Assembly: GCF_001905595.1 (NCBI RefSeq)
Contig: NZ_LIXI01000011.1
Coordinates: forward strand, 366,351 to 430,350
Length of the DNA: 64,000 nt
Source of the DNA: Streptomyces sp. CB00316
Lineage (GTDB): Bacteria > Actinomycetota > Actinomycetes > Streptomycetales > Streptomycetaceae
Direction of reading: 5' to 3'
Part shown: piece by piece, positions 49,773-58,879 of the stretch
Numbering within the stretch: the stretch's first letter is position 1
How the letters are laid out: each line of letters opens with the position of its first letter
Notes under the pieces: generated by a model
Database searches by the model: none
What the model was told of the DNA's origin: nothing
The model's input: only the letters and a program-made list of their open reading frames with translations
Made by a program: the position numbers and the translations under genes

Positions 49773-50822
49773 TCACTCCCCGTCCGGGTCGGCCCGCTCC
49801 AGCGCCGGCCGGACTCCGGCCGGCGACTCGGTGAGCAGGTAGTCGGCCGCGGCGGTGTCCGTCACCAGGCTGGTGACCAGGCCCGAGCGCAGTACGGCGC
49901 CGATCGCCGCCGCCTTGCGCAGGCCGCCCGCGATCGCCACCACCTCGGGGATCCGGCGCAGCCGGTCCGCCTCGACGGTGATGCAGCGCTCGCCCAGGTC
50001 GCGGCCGACTCTGCGGCCGTCGGAGTCGAAGAGGTGCGCGGACATCTCGGCGGCGACACCGAGGGAGGCGTAGTGGGCGCGCTCCTCGTCGGAGAGCATG
50101 TCGTGGACCGTGGAGATGCCCGGCTCCCAGGAGCCGATGGACACCGCGGCGACCGTCACCTTGTCGAAGTACTCGAAGGCGCGGGCGATGCCCGTCTGCT
50201 CGCGCAGCGCGGCGGCCGTCGCCGGGTCGGGCAGCAGCATCGGGGCGTAGATCGGGTGGGCCTCGCCACCGGAGACCTGGGCGGCCCGGCGGACCGCCTC
50301 GACGGAGCCGCGCTCCGCGGTGCCCGCGTCGTAGACCCCGGTCAGCTGGACGACCGTGCAGGGCGGGAGCCGGTCCAGCGCCGCCGCCATATGGATGGTG
50401 GAGCGGCCCCAGGCCAGGCCGAGCACATCGCCCTCGGCCACCAGCTCGCCGAGGAGGTCGGCCGCGACCTCGCCCAGGTTCTCCGGGTCGGGGGCGTCCT
50501 CCTGCTCCTCGGCCGGGGACTCGACGACGACCGCGTGGCGCAGCCCGTAGCGGGCCCGGAGCGCGTCGGAGCGTTCGGCGTCCAGCTCGGCCGGCACCCG
50601 GATCTCGATCCGTACGAGATCACGCTCCAGGGCCGTCTCCAGGACCCGGGCCACCTTGAAGCGGCTGACGCCGAACTCCTCGGCGATCTGGATCTTGGAC
50701 TTGCCCTCCAGGTAGAACCGGCGGGCCATGGCCGCCGCCTGCACCAGCTCCGCGGGTCCCATCCGCATGGCTGACCGACCCGCCGAGATGCCAGACACCG
50801 CGATCTCCTCACTGCTGTTCAC
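49773..50822 (-). CDS. SorC/DeoR-type sugar-binding regulator
   Basis: 349 aa; GTG at 50822 is used, though a Met-rich start about 18-20 residues later (MRMGPAELVQAAAMARRF) is equally possible. HTH at about 25-75 (YLEGKSKIQIAEEFGVSRFK, VARVLETALERDLVRIEIRV). The rest is the SorC sugar-binding domain: LGLAWGRSTIHMAAALDRL, VVQLTGVYDAG, VAAVSIGSWEPGISTVHDML and VVAIAGGLRKAAAIGAVLRS. It probably senses a sugar phosphate. It lies 78 bp downstream of rpe, so a pentose phosphate effector is plausible. Confidence 0.88.
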   Translation of the reverse strand: MNSSEEIAVSGISAGRSAMRMGPAELVQAAAMARRFYLEGKSKIQIAEEFGVSRFKVARVLETALERDLVRIEIRVPAELDAERSDALRARYGLRHAVVVESPAEEQEDAPDPENLGEVAADLLGELVAEGDVLGLAWGRSTIHMAAALDRLPPCTVVQLTGVYDAGTAERGSVEAVRRAAQVSGGEAHPIYAPMLLPDPATAAALREQTGIARAFEYFDKVTVAAVSIGSWEPGISTVHDMLSDEERAHYASLGVAAEMSAHLFDSDGRRVGRDLGERCITVEADRLRRIPEVVAIAGGLRKAAAIGAVLRSGLVTSLVTDTAAADYLLTESPAGVRPALERADPDGE

Positions 50823-50900
50823 ACGCCCGATACGCCTTCATCCTGTCAGATCCGGCGATCCTTGATCGGCCCCGTCGGGCCGCGTTCATCTGCCCTTCGT

Positions 50901-51584
50901 TCAGTGGCCGCATGCCCAGGGCGCGGCGGCCGTGACCGCCTCCGCCCGCGCCCGCAGACCCCGCACCGCCGCCGCCGGGTCCTCGGCTCCGTACACCGCC
51001 GAACCCGCGACGAACACATCGGCGCCCGCCTCGGCACAGCGCTCGATCGTGGAGGCCGAGACCCCGCCGTCGACCTGGAGCCAGAGGTCGAGACCGTGCT
51101 TGCCGATCAACTCCCGGGTGCGGCGGATCTTCGGCAGCATGATGTCCAGGAAGGCCTGGCCGCCGAAGCCCGGCTCGACCGTCATGATCAGCAGCATGTC
51201 GAGCTCGGGGAGGAGGTCCTCGTACGGCTCGATGGGCGTCGCGGGCTTGAGCGCCATCGAGGCCCGTGCCCCCTTCGCCCGGATCTCCCGCGCCAGGCGC
51301 ACCGGCGCCGCCGCGGCCTCCACATGGAAGGTGACCGAGCCGGCGCCCGCCTCCACGTACTGCGGGGCCCAGCGGTCCGGGTCCTCGATCATGAGGTGGC
51401 AGTCCAGCGGGGTGTCCGTGGCCTTGCCGAGCGCCTCGACGATCGGCACGCCGAGGGTCAGGTTGGGCACGAAGTGGTTGTCCATCACGTCGACATGGAG
51501 CCAGTCCGCGCCTTCCACGGCCCTCGCCTCCTCGGCGAGACGCGCGAAATCGGCGGACAGGATGCTGGGGTTGATCTGCGCCAT
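50901..51584 (-). CDS. rpe: Ribulose-phosphate 3-epimerase
   Basis: 227 aa, ATG at 51584. TIM barrel with INPSILSADFARLAEEARAV, DWLHVDVMDNHFVPNLTLGV (catalytic Asp and His ligand), PLDCHLMIEDPDRW, LLIMTVEPGFGGQAFLDIML and LQVDGGVSASTIERCAEAG (second Asp). Interconverts ribulose 5-phosphate and xylulose 5-phosphate. Full length for the family. It is followed by the SorC-type regulator gene. Confidence 0.96.
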   Translation of the reverse strand: MAQINPSILSADFARLAEEARAVEGADWLHVDVMDNHFVPNLTLGVPIVEALGKATDTPLDCHLMIEDPDRWAPQYVEAGAGSVTFHVEAAAAPVRLAREIRAKGARASMALKPATPIEPYEDLLPELDMLLIMTVEPGFGGQAFLDIMLPKIRRTRELIGKHGLDLWLQVDGGVSASTIERCAEAGADVFVAGSAVYGAEDPAAAVRGLRARAEAVTAAAPWACGH

Positions 51585-51732
51585 GCCCCAAGCCTGCCAC
51601 GTTCCGCGCCGGTTCCCCGCCTCGGCGTTCGCCGAGGGCTCACCCGGCCATCACAGTTTGCACATTCTGCGCATTTTGCCTGCGCTTTACTGTTCTTTTA
51701 CCATCCGGGAAGGCTCTCTGACGGGGCGATAT

Positions 51733-53166
51733 TCAGCCGATCCTGCGGAGCAGAGCGAGATACATGGCGTCCGTCCCGTGCAGATGCGGCCACAGCTGGA
51801 CGTCCGGCCCGTCCCCCAGCGCGGGCACTCCGGGCATCAGCGGACGGGCGTCGACCCACTCCGCCTCCACCGGCTCGCCGCCGCGCCCCTTCAGGACGTC
51901 CTCGACGACCACCCGGGTCTCCGCGAGATGCGGCGAGCAGGTCGCGTAGCCGACGACGCCGCCGACCCGCACGGCCTTCAACGCCTCGCGCAGCAGCCCG
52001 CGTTGGAGCGGGGCGAAGCTCTCCAGGTCCTCGGCGCGACGACGCCAGCGGGCCTCCGGGCGGCGGCGCAGCGCGCCCAGACCGGAGCACGGCACGTCCA
52101 TCAGGATGCGGTCGAAGGTGCCGGGCAGCCACGGCGGGCGGGTGCCGTCGGCGGTGACCACCTGGTACGGGCCCGGGTTGCCGGCGAGCGCCCGCTCGAC
52201 CAGCCGCGACCGGTGCGGCTGCTTCTCGGCGGCCACCAGGGTCGCGCCCCGGCCGGCGGCGATGGCGGCCAGCAGGGCGGCCTTCCCGCCAGGGCCGGCG
52301 CAGCCGTCCAGCCAGCGGGTGTCGCGGCCCTCCACGGGGGCCGCGGCGAGCGCGGCGGCCACCAGCTGGCTGCCCTCGTCCTGGACGCCCGCGCGGCCCT
52401 CCTGGACCGCCGTGAGCGCGCCGGGCTCGCCGCCCTCGGCCATCCGGACGGCGTACGGGGACCAGCGGCCCGGCAGCGAGTTCTCGTCGCCGAGCGCCTT
52501 CTCCAGCTCGTCGGTGGTGGAGCGGCCGGGGCGGGCCACCAGGGTCACCTCGGGCCGCTCGTTGTCGGCTTCGAGCAGGTCCTCGATCCCCGCACGGCCG
52601 CCGCCGAGCGCGTCCCAGAGCGCCGAGACGATCCAGCGCGGGTGCGAGTGGACGATGGAGAGGTGGTCCTCGGCGTCCTCCTCGTACGAGGGCGCGACCT
52701 TCTCCACCCAGCCGTCCAGGTCGTGCGCGGTGACCTTGCGCAGCACCGCGTTGACGAACTTCGCACGGCCTTCGCCCAGCACCACCCGTGCCAGCTCCAC
52801 ACTGGCGGAGACGGCCGCGTGCGTCGGGATACGGGTGCCGAGCAGTTGGTGGACGCCCATGTCGAGGACGTCGAGGACCGGCGGATCGACCTCGCGGAGC
52901 GGCCGGTCGATGCAGGCCGCGACGATCGCGTCGTAGGTGCCCTGGCGGCGCAGCGTCCCGTAGACCAGCTCGGTCGCCAGCGCCGCGTCCCGCCCGTCGA
53001 AGTCGCCCTTGGCGCGGGCCTTCTTCAGCAGCGGGGGCAGCACGAGGTTGGCGTACGCGTCCCGCTCGTCGACCGCCCGCAGCGCCTCGAAGGCGAGGAA
53101 CCGGACGGGGTCCTTCTGGGGGCGGCGGTGGGGCTTGGCGGGACGGCGACGCGGCTGGTCGTTCAC
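51733..53166 (-). CDS. rsmB: 16S rRNA m5C967 methyltransferase
   Basis: 477 aa. A basic N terminus leads into a NusB-like RNA-binding domain at about 20-165 (PVRFLAFEALRAVDERDAYA, LATELVYGTLRRQGTYDAIV). The methyltransferase domain follows at about 250-470: DEGSQLVAAALAAAPV, WLDGCAGPGGKAALLAAIA (SAM site), ILMDVPCSGLGALRRRPEAR with the PC motif Cys and VGYATCSPHLAETRVVVEDV with the catalytic Cys. Methylates C967 of 16S rRNA. It follows fmt, as in many bacteria, with 96 bp between. Confidence 0.95.
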   Translation of the reverse strand: MNDQPRRRPAKPHRRPQKDPVRFLAFEALRAVDERDAYANLVLPPLLKKARAKGDFDGRDAALATELVYGTLRRQGTYDAIVAACIDRPLREVDPPVLDVLDMGVHQLLGTRIPTHAAVSASVELARVVLGEGRAKFVNAVLRKVTAHDLDGWVEKVAPSYEEDAEDHLSIVHSHPRWIVSALWDALGGGRAGIEDLLEADNERPEVTLVARPGRSTTDELEKALGDENSLPGRWSPYAVRMAEGGEPGALTAVQEGRAGVQDEGSQLVAAALAAAPVEGRDTRWLDGCAGPGGKAALLAAIAAGRGATLVAAEKQPHRSRLVERALAGNPGPYQVVTADGTRPPWLPGTFDRILMDVPCSGLGALRRRPEARWRRRAEDLESFAPLQRGLLREALKAVRVGGVVGYATCSPHLAETRVVVEDVLKGRGGEPVEAEWVDARPLMPGVPALGDGPDVQLWPHLHGTDAMYLALLRRIG

Positions 53167-53262
53167 GTGAAAGGTGCTCCGCAGATGGTGAGAGGGCGAA
53201 CTCTCCCAGCGTACGTCGCCGTCCCCGGCCCCTCGTACGAGAGGTTCCCCGGGCGAAGGGTG

Positions 53263-54195
53263 CTACGCCCCCAGCAGCTCGCCGTGGACGATCCGGACGC
53301 CGCGCGCCCAGTCGGCGGCCCTCATCGGCTTCTTGCCCTGCGGCTGGACCCAGAGCAGCTCGACGGCGTGCGAGCCGGTGCCCACGTACACGTTGTTCTT
53401 CGCCGCCGAGAGCTCGCCGGGCGCCAGGTCGGTGCGGTCCAGGACAGGCGTCGCCTGGACGAGCTTGAGCCGCTCGCCCCGGAACAGGGTCCAGGCGCCG
53501 GGCGCGGGGGTGCAGCCGCGCACCACCCGGTCGACGCGCAGGGCGGGGGCCGACCAGTCGATCCGGGCGTCCTCCACGGTGATCTTCGGGGCCAGGGTGA
53601 CGGCGTCGTGGAGCTGCGGCACAGCGTGCAGGGTGCCGTCCTCGATGCCGTCCATGGTGGCCGCGAGCAGCCCGGCACCGGCGAAGGCGAGCCGGGTGAG
53701 CAGGTCGCCGCTGGTGTCGGTGGGGCGGATCTCCTCGGTGAGGACGCCGTACACCGGGCCGGAGTCAAGCCCCTCCTCGATCAGGAAGGTCGAGGCGCCG
53801 GTCACCTCGTCCCCGGCCATCACCGAGTGCTGCACGGGCGCCGCGCCGCGCCAGGCGGGCAGCAGCGAGAAGTGCAGGTTGACCCAGCCGCGGGCGGGCA
53901 CGTCCAGGGCCACCTTGGGCAGCAGGGCCCCGTAGGCGACGACCGGGCAGCAGTCCGGGGCGATCTCCCGCAGCCGGGCGAGGAACTCCTCGTCCCGGGG
54001 CTTCACCGGCTTGAGGACCTCGATCCCGGCCTCCGCCGCCCGCTCGGCCACCGGGCTGGCCACCAGCCGGCGGCCGCGCCCGGCGGGGGCGTCGGGACGG
54101 GTCACGACGGCGGCCACCTCATGGCGGTCGGAGGCGATCAGGGCGTCCAGGGCGGGGACGGCGACCTCAGGGGTGCCGGCGAAGACGAGCTTCAT
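53263..54195 (-). CDS. fmt: Methionyl-tRNA formyltransferase
   Basis: 310 aa, ATG at 54195 (MKLVFAGTPEVAVPALDALI); the longer upstream frame is not typical. Formyltransferase domain: VVAYGALLPKVALDVPARGW, NLHFSLLPAWRGAAPVQHSV, which carries the conserved Asn/His, and the SLLPAWRG motif binding tetrahydrofolate. The C-terminal domain (about 205-305) binds the tRNA. It adds the formyl group to initiator Met-tRNA. Clustered with rsmB. Confidence 0.96.
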   Translation of the reverse strand: MKLVFAGTPEVAVPALDALIASDRHEVAAVVTRPDAPAGRGRRLVASPVAERAAEAGIEVLKPVKPRDEEFLARLREIAPDCCPVVAYGALLPKVALDVPARGWVNLHFSLLPAWRGAAPVQHSVMAGDEVTGASTFLIEEGLDSGPVYGVLTEEIRPTDTSGDLLTRLAFAGAGLLAATMDGIEDGTLHAVPQLHDAVTLAPKITVEDARIDWSAPALRVDRVVRGCTPAPGAWTLFRGERLKLVQATPVLDRTDLAPGELSAAKNNVYVGTGSHAVELLWVQPQGKKPMRAADWARGVRIVHGELLGA

Positions 54196-54363
54196 GGGTG
54201 GCTGACTGCCTCTCGGGCTTCTCGGACTCTCGGGCCCTGCGGGGCCAGGACGTACGGTGACGAGCAGCACACCAGTCTAGGGGGTGGCCTCCGGAGCGTA
54301 TGGGGGGCTCAGCCGCTTCGCCTGCCCGGCGATCAGGGGGCGCACGTGCGCCGCGCACGCCCC

Positions 54364-54434
54364 GTGCATATGCACATACGCCCCGATAGCGTGACCACAT
54401 ACCCGGCTCGGGCGTTGGTCAAAGGAGATTGACC
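54364..54434. promoter_or_regulatory. Two inverted repeats before the HTH gene
   Basis: A 12-bp perfect palindrome GTGCATATGCAC (54364-54375) and GGTCAA-N6-TTGACC (54417-54422 with 54429-54434) lie in the region between fmt and the divergent HTH protein gene. Either could be an operator for the HTH protein. Confidence 0.4.
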
Positions 54435-54493
54435 GAAGCGGGCCGCCCCGATGCGGCCCGATCCCTTTCAACGCCGGTTCGAGAGGCTTCTTC

Positions 54494-55060
54494 ATGGCCG
54501 ACCACGCAACCCACGACGCCCAAGCGCGGGCCAGCCTGCATCTCCTGGTGCGGGACATCGAGCGGGTCCGGCGGCAGGTGGACGCGCTACGCACACTCAC
54601 CGCCCAGCTGGGCAACGTCTACCGCCCGCGCCGCTCCGGCCCCTCCGCGGGCTTCGTCGTCTACGGCAGGGCCCCGGCCCCCACCGTCCGCCTGGCCCAG
54701 GAGCTGCGGGACAGCGTCGAGACCCTGGTCACCGCAGCGGTGGACTTCGACCGCTCGCTCGGCTTCTCCTGGGACGCGGTGGGCTCGGCCCTGGGCGTCA
54801 CCAAACAGGCGGTGCACCGCCGTTACGGAACGCGCCGGGCCACCGCGCAGTCCGCGGCGGCCGAGGCGACCGAGACCGCGGCGGCGCCCCGCCCGGTCTC
54901 CGTGGGATCCGGCCTGCCGGGATCGGCCTCCGGCGGCGCCGTCTCCCCGGTGCCCTCCGTGCCCGCGGCCCGCTCGATGCCGCCGCAGCCGCCGGCGGGC
55001 CCGCAGCCGGTCCGTGAGGAGCTGCGCCCCGGGGCCTTCCCCGGCCCGCGCAACGGCTGA
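54494..55060 (+). CDS. Streptomyces HTH-type protein
   Basis: 188 aa, ATG at 54494 with GAGAGG upstream. A helical N-terminal region (ARASLHLLVRDIERVRRQVD, ALRTLTAQLGNVYRP) is followed by SVETLVTAAVDFDRSLGFSW and a short HTH-like motif SWDAVGSALGVTKQAVHRRY at about 92-111. The last 75 residues are Ala/Pro-rich and disordered. It resembles a conserved Streptomyces protein of unknown function. It may bind DNA; the palindromes upstream suggest autoregulation. Confidence 0.8.
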   Translation: MADHATHDAQARASLHLLVRDIERVRRQVDALRTLTAQLGNVYRPRRSGPSAGFVVYGRAPAPTVRLAQELRDSVETLVTAAVDFDRSLGFSWDAVGSALGVTKQAVHRRYGTRRATAQSAAAEATETAAAPRPVSVGSGLPGSASGGAVSPVPSVPAARSMPPQPPAGPQPVREELRPGAFPGPRNG

Positions 55061-55081
55061 CCGTACGCACGACGCCCCCGC

Positions 55082-55152
55082 TGCCCCTGGGCGCCGAGGG
55101 CGAGCCACCGGAGCGGCGGTATCCCCGGCCCGCCGCCCCGCCCCCAGGGGCA
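55082..55152. terminator. Possible terminator between the HTH gene and priA
   Basis: TGCCCCTGGG (55082-55091) pairs with CCCAGGGGCA (55143-55152) across a 51-base loop in the gap between these convergent genes. The loop is long, so this is only a candidate. Confidence 0.35.
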
Positions 55153-55153
55153 C

Positions 55154-57319
55154 TCACCCGATGTCCGGCGGATCGATCCTGATCCGCACCTGGTCTCCCC
55201 CGCCCTTGGCCGTACGCGCCGCCTGTGCCGTCTTCAGCGCACCCGCGAGCGCCGCCCCGCGCCCGGGCACCACTCGCACCAGAACCCGCTCCCAGCTCTC
55301 GCCGGGCGGCGCGTCCGAGGGTCTGCGCGGGCGCCCCGGCTCGGCCGACGGGACCGGCACCGGGCCCAGGATCTCGGCCTCCGGAGGGAGGTCGGCAGCC
55401 GTGAGGAAGGATGCCAGGGCCTCGGCGGGGCCGGTCACCGACGCCATCCGGGAGACCGGCGGGAAGCACAGCTCGGCGCGGTCCGCCAGCTCACGCCGGG
55501 CGAAGCCGGCCGGGTCCCAGCGGACCAGCGCCTGTACCGGGCGCAGCGTCGGCTCGGCGACGATCACCACCGTGCCGCCCTCGTCCTGCCCGCGTACCAG
55601 CGCGCCCGCCGCCGTCCACCGGCGCAGCGCCTCCTCCCCCGCCCGCAGGTCGGGCCTGCCGAGCATGGCCCAGCCGTCCAGCAGCAGCGCCGCGGCATAG
55701 CCGCCCTCGGCGACGGGCTCGGCGCCGGGCGTGGAGACGACCAGCGCGGGGGCGGCCGGGACCGCGTCGAGGATGTGGTCGCGCCCCGACGTACGGACGG
55801 GCACGGCGGGGAAGGCCCGGCCCAGCTCCTCGGCGGTGCGGCGGGCACCGACGATCTGGGCGCGCAGCCGGCCCGAGCCGCACTCCGCGCAGTGCCAGGC
55901 CCGCTCGGCCTGCCCGCACCAGGCGCAGTTCAGGTCCTGCTGGTCCGGCGCTTCCAGAGGGCCCGCGCAGTGCCGGCAGCGGGCGGGGGTGCGGCAGCGC
56001 TCGCAGGCGAGGCGGGGCGCGTAACCCCGGCGGGGCACCTGGACCAGCACCGGACCGCTGCGCAGGCCGTCGCGCACCGTCTGCCAGGCGAGGCTGGGCA
56101 GCCGGGCGGAGCGGGCGGCGCCGTCCCGGGCCAGCTCACCGTCCCCGACCGTACGGATGAGGGGCGCGGCCCGTCGCAGCTGCTCCCGGTCCGCGATCAG
56201 GGGCAGCGCCCAGCCGCTCTCCACGAGCTGGGCCGCCTCCACCGTGCAGCTCGTGCCGCCGAGCAGGAAGGCGCACCGTCCCTGGGCGGCCCGCAGCTCC
56301 AGGACCTCGCGGACGTGCGGGAAGGGGGCGTTGGTGTCGCTGTGGCTGGAGTCCCCGTCGTCCCAGACGGCGACCAGGCCGAGGTCCCGGACGGGGGCGA
56401 ACATGGCGGCGCGGGTCCCGACGACCGCCCGCACCGAGCCCCGGCGCACGGCGAGCCACTGGCGGTAGCGCTTCTCGGGGCCGGAGTCGGCGGTGAGCAG
56501 GGCGTGCCGGCCCGCACCGAGCACTTCGGTCAGGGCGGCGTCGATCCGTCCGGCGACCCGCCCGTCCGGGACGACGACGAGGGCGCCGCGCCCGGAGGAG
56601 AGCGTCGCCGCGACGGCTCGGGCGATCTCGGCGGGCCAGTGCGGTCCCGGCAGGGCCGTCCAGACGGCTCGGGGCGCACCGCCCTCGGCCAGGGCACGGA
56701 GGAAGGCGGGGCCCTGGCCGTACCGCTCCCAGGTGCCCTGCTCCGGGGGCGGGGGCGGTGGTAGCGGCTCCGGGGAGGGCTTGGACTCGGCGCGGCCGTT
56801 GCGCGGCGGGACGGCGAGCTGGAGGACGTCGGCGAGGCTGCCCGCGTACCGGTCGGCCACGGCGCGGGAGAGGGCGAGCAGCTCGGGCCCGAGGACCGGC
56901 TCCGGGGAGACCACATAGGCGAGGGCGGCCAGCGTGCCCTGGTAGTCGGAGTCGGCGCGGCGCTCGACGATGAACCCGTCGATCAGGCCGCCCCCCTCGC
57001 GCCGCCCGAACTGGACGTTGTGGCGCCCGGCGCCGAACCGCACGCGTACGCGCACGCCCGGCTGGGCGTCGGCGTCCAGCTCCTCGGGAACCGCGTAGTC
57101 GAAGAACTGGTCGAGGTGGAGGACGCCTTTGTTCACCAGCACCCGGGCCACGGGCAGCTCCTTGGCCAGCGCGGCGCCGCGCCAGGTGCGCGGTTTGGCG
57201 CGCGGCACCTTGGCCCGGCGCACGGTCTCCCGGATCAGCGCAAGCTGCTCCGGCGCCCCGGCACCGGGCTCGGCCGCCCCTGCACCCGGTTCGGCGGACT
57301 GCTCGTTCTCGCTGCTCAC
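55154..57319 (-). CDS. priA: PriA-like primosomal protein, helicase motifs lost
   Basis: 721 aa from the GTG at 57319 (VSSENEQSAEPGAG), with AGGA 8-11 bases upstream. The N-terminal DNA-binding part is present (ARVLVNKGVLHLDQFFDYAV, VRVRFGAGRHNVQFGRR). In the ATPase region the P-loop is replaced by ALPGPHWPAEIARAVAATL, and the DEEH box reads LVAVWDDGDSSHSD, so ATP-driven helicase activity is not expected. The zinc Cys pairs remain (ACERCRTPARCRHCAG, CAWCGQ, CAECGSG). This is the known actinobacterial form, annotated as probably lacking helicase activity. Role in replication restart presumed. Confidence 0.92.
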   Translation of the reverse strand: MSSENEQSAEPGAGAAEPGAGAPEQLALIRETVRRAKVPRAKPRTWRGAALAKELPVARVLVNKGVLHLDQFFDYAVPEELDADAQPGVRVRVRFGAGRHNVQFGRREGGGLIDGFIVERRADSDYQGTLAALAYVVSPEPVLGPELLALSRAVADRYAGSLADVLQLAVPPRNGRAESKPSPEPLPPPPPPEQGTWERYGQGPAFLRALAEGGAPRAVWTALPGPHWPAEIARAVAATLSSGRGALVVVPDGRVAGRIDAALTEVLGAGRHALLTADSGPEKRYRQWLAVRRGSVRAVVGTRAAMFAPVRDLGLVAVWDDGDSSHSDTNAPFPHVREVLELRAAQGRCAFLLGGTSCTVEAAQLVESGWALPLIADREQLRRAAPLIRTVGDGELARDGAARSARLPSLAWQTVRDGLRSGPVLVQVPRRGYAPRLACERCRTPARCRHCAGPLEAPDQQDLNCAWCGQAERAWHCAECGSGRLRAQIVGARRTAEELGRAFPAVPVRTSGRDHILDAVPAAPALVVSTPGAEPVAEGGYAAALLLDGWAMLGRPDLRAGEEALRRWTAAGALVRGQDEGGTVVIVAEPTLRPVQALVRWDPAGFARRELADRAELCFPPVSRMASVTGPAEALASFLTAADLPPEAEILGPVPVPSAEPGRPRRPSDAPPGESWERVLVRVVPGRGAALAGALKTAQAARTAKGGGDQVRIRIDPPDIG

Positions 57320-57367
57320 AGCCAAATTCCTACCAGACGGCACTGACAGTGCCGGCCGGGCGCAGAG

Positions 57368-57410
57368 CAGCGGGGCCCGGGCCACCGCGTTCGGTGTCCG
57401 GGCCCCGCTG
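57368..57410 (-). terminator. Terminator after metK
   Basis: A 13-bp stem (57368-57380 with 57398-57410, CAGCGGGGCCCGG arm) with a 17-base loop, 26 bp past the metK stop and upstream of the priA start. Confidence 0.75.
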
Positions 57411-57435
57411 TCGTGCCGATGTCCGTCCGGTGCTG

Positions 57436-58644
57436 CTAAAGACCGGCGGCGGCGCGGAGGGCGTCCACGCGGTCGGTGCGCTCCCAGGTGAAGTCGGGGA
57501 GCTCGCGGCCGAAGTGCCCGTACGCTGCGGTCTGGGCGTAGATCGGGCGGAGCAGGTCGAGGTCGCGGATGATCGCGGCCGGGCGGAGGTCGAAGACCTC
57601 ACCGATCGCGTTCTCGATCTTCTCCGTGTCGACGGCGGCGGTGCCGAAGGTCTCGACGAAGAGACCGACCGGCTCGGCCTTGCCGATCGCGTAGGCGACC
57701 TGGACCTCGCAGCGGGTGGCGAGCCCGGCGGCCACCACGTTCTTGGCCACCCAGCGCATCGCGTACGCCGCCGAGCGGTCGACCTTGGACGGGTCCTTGC
57801 CCGAGAAGGCGCCGCCACCGTGGCGGGCCATGCCGCCGTAGGTGTCGATGATGATCTTGCGGCCGGTGAGGCCGGCGTCGCCCATCGGGCCGCCGATCTC
57901 GAAGCGGCCGGTCGGGTTCACCAGGAGGCGGTAGCCCTCGGTGTCCAGCTTGATACCGTCCTCGACGAGCTGCGTGAGCACGTGCTCGACGACGAACTCG
58001 CGGATGTCGGGAGCGAGCAGCGAGTCCAGGTCGATGTCGCTGGCGTGCTGCGAGGAGACGACCACGGTGTCCAGACGGACCGCCTTGTCACCGTCGTACT
58101 CGATGGTCACCTGGGTCTTGCCGTCGGGGCGGAGGTAGGGGATCGTCCCGTTCTTCCGCACCTCGGACAGGCGCCGCGAGAGACGGTGCGCGATGTGGAT
58201 CGGGAGCGGCATGAGCTCGGGGGTCTCGTCGCAGGCGTACCCGAACATCAGGCCCTGGTCGCCCGCGCCCTGCTTGTCGAGCTCGTCCTCATCGCCCTCG
58301 ACGCGCTTCTCGTACGCGGTGTCGACACCCTGCGCGATGTCCGGCGACTGCGCGCCGATGGAGACCGAGACGCCACAGGAGGCACCGTCGAAGCCCTTTT
58401 TGGAGGAGTCGTAGCCGATCTCCAGCACCTTGTTGCGCACGAGGTTGGGGATGTCGGCGTAGGCCTTGGTCGTGACCTCGCCCGCGACATGCACCAGACC
58501 GGTGGTGATCAAGGTCTCGACGGCGACGCGCGAGGCGGGGTCGTCGCGCAGGAGCGCGTCGAGGATCGTGTCGCTGATCTGGTCAGCGATCTTGTCGGGG
58601 TGACCCTCGGTGACAGATTCCGAGGTGAAGAGACGGCGGGACAC
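57436..58644 (-). CDS. metK: S-adenosylmethionine synthetase
   Basis: 402 aa, GTG at 58644. Makes S-adenosylmethionine from methionine and ATP. Motifs: LFTSESVTEGHPDKIADQIS, GAGDQGLMFGYACDETPELM, GGGAFSGKDPSKVDRSAAYA and DLRPAAIIRDLDLLRPIY. Full length, with all three repeats of the fold. Important for primary and antibiotic metabolism in Streptomyces. Terminated before priA. No known SAM riboswitch is visible in its 235-bp leader. Confidence 0.97.
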   Translation of the reverse strand: MSRRLFTSESVTEGHPDKIADQISDTILDALLRDDPASRVAVETLITTGLVHVAGEVTTKAYADIPNLVRNKVLEIGYDSSKKGFDGASCGVSVSIGAQSPDIAQGVDTAYEKRVEGDEDELDKQGAGDQGLMFGYACDETPELMPLPIHIAHRLSRRLSEVRKNGTIPYLRPDGKTQVTIEYDGDKAVRLDTVVVSSQHASDIDLDSLLAPDIREFVVEHVLTQLVEDGIKLDTEGYRLLVNPTGRFEIGGPMGDAGLTGRKIIIDTYGGMARHGGGAFSGKDPSKVDRSAAYAMRWVAKNVVAAGLATRCEVQVAYAIGKAEPVGLFVETFGTAAVDTEKIENAIGEVFDLRPAAIIRDLDLLRPIYAQTAAYGHFGRELPDFTWERTDRVDALRAAAGL

Positions 58645-58879
58645 ATCGCTCCCTGGGGTTGCAGCGGCTGCTGGCTGATCATGGGTGGCACGGCCGAGAG
58701 CTGCGCTCGGTACGTACCGTCGACCAGTTTATCGGTCACGTCCGACGGCCGGGGCATGCGTCTCGCCCTTTGGAGCGCGACAGCCCGTGACGCGGCGGAC
58801 ACCTGAAGGATAATCCACCGTCCCGCACGGTGGTTACATCCCGTTATGAACCACTCTGGTTCACCCGGGGGGTTGAATG

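Noticed and set aside
58645..58879. Possible SAM riboswitch before metK
   Set aside because: I looked for SAM-I, SAM-II and SAM-IV conserved blocks in the leader and found none.
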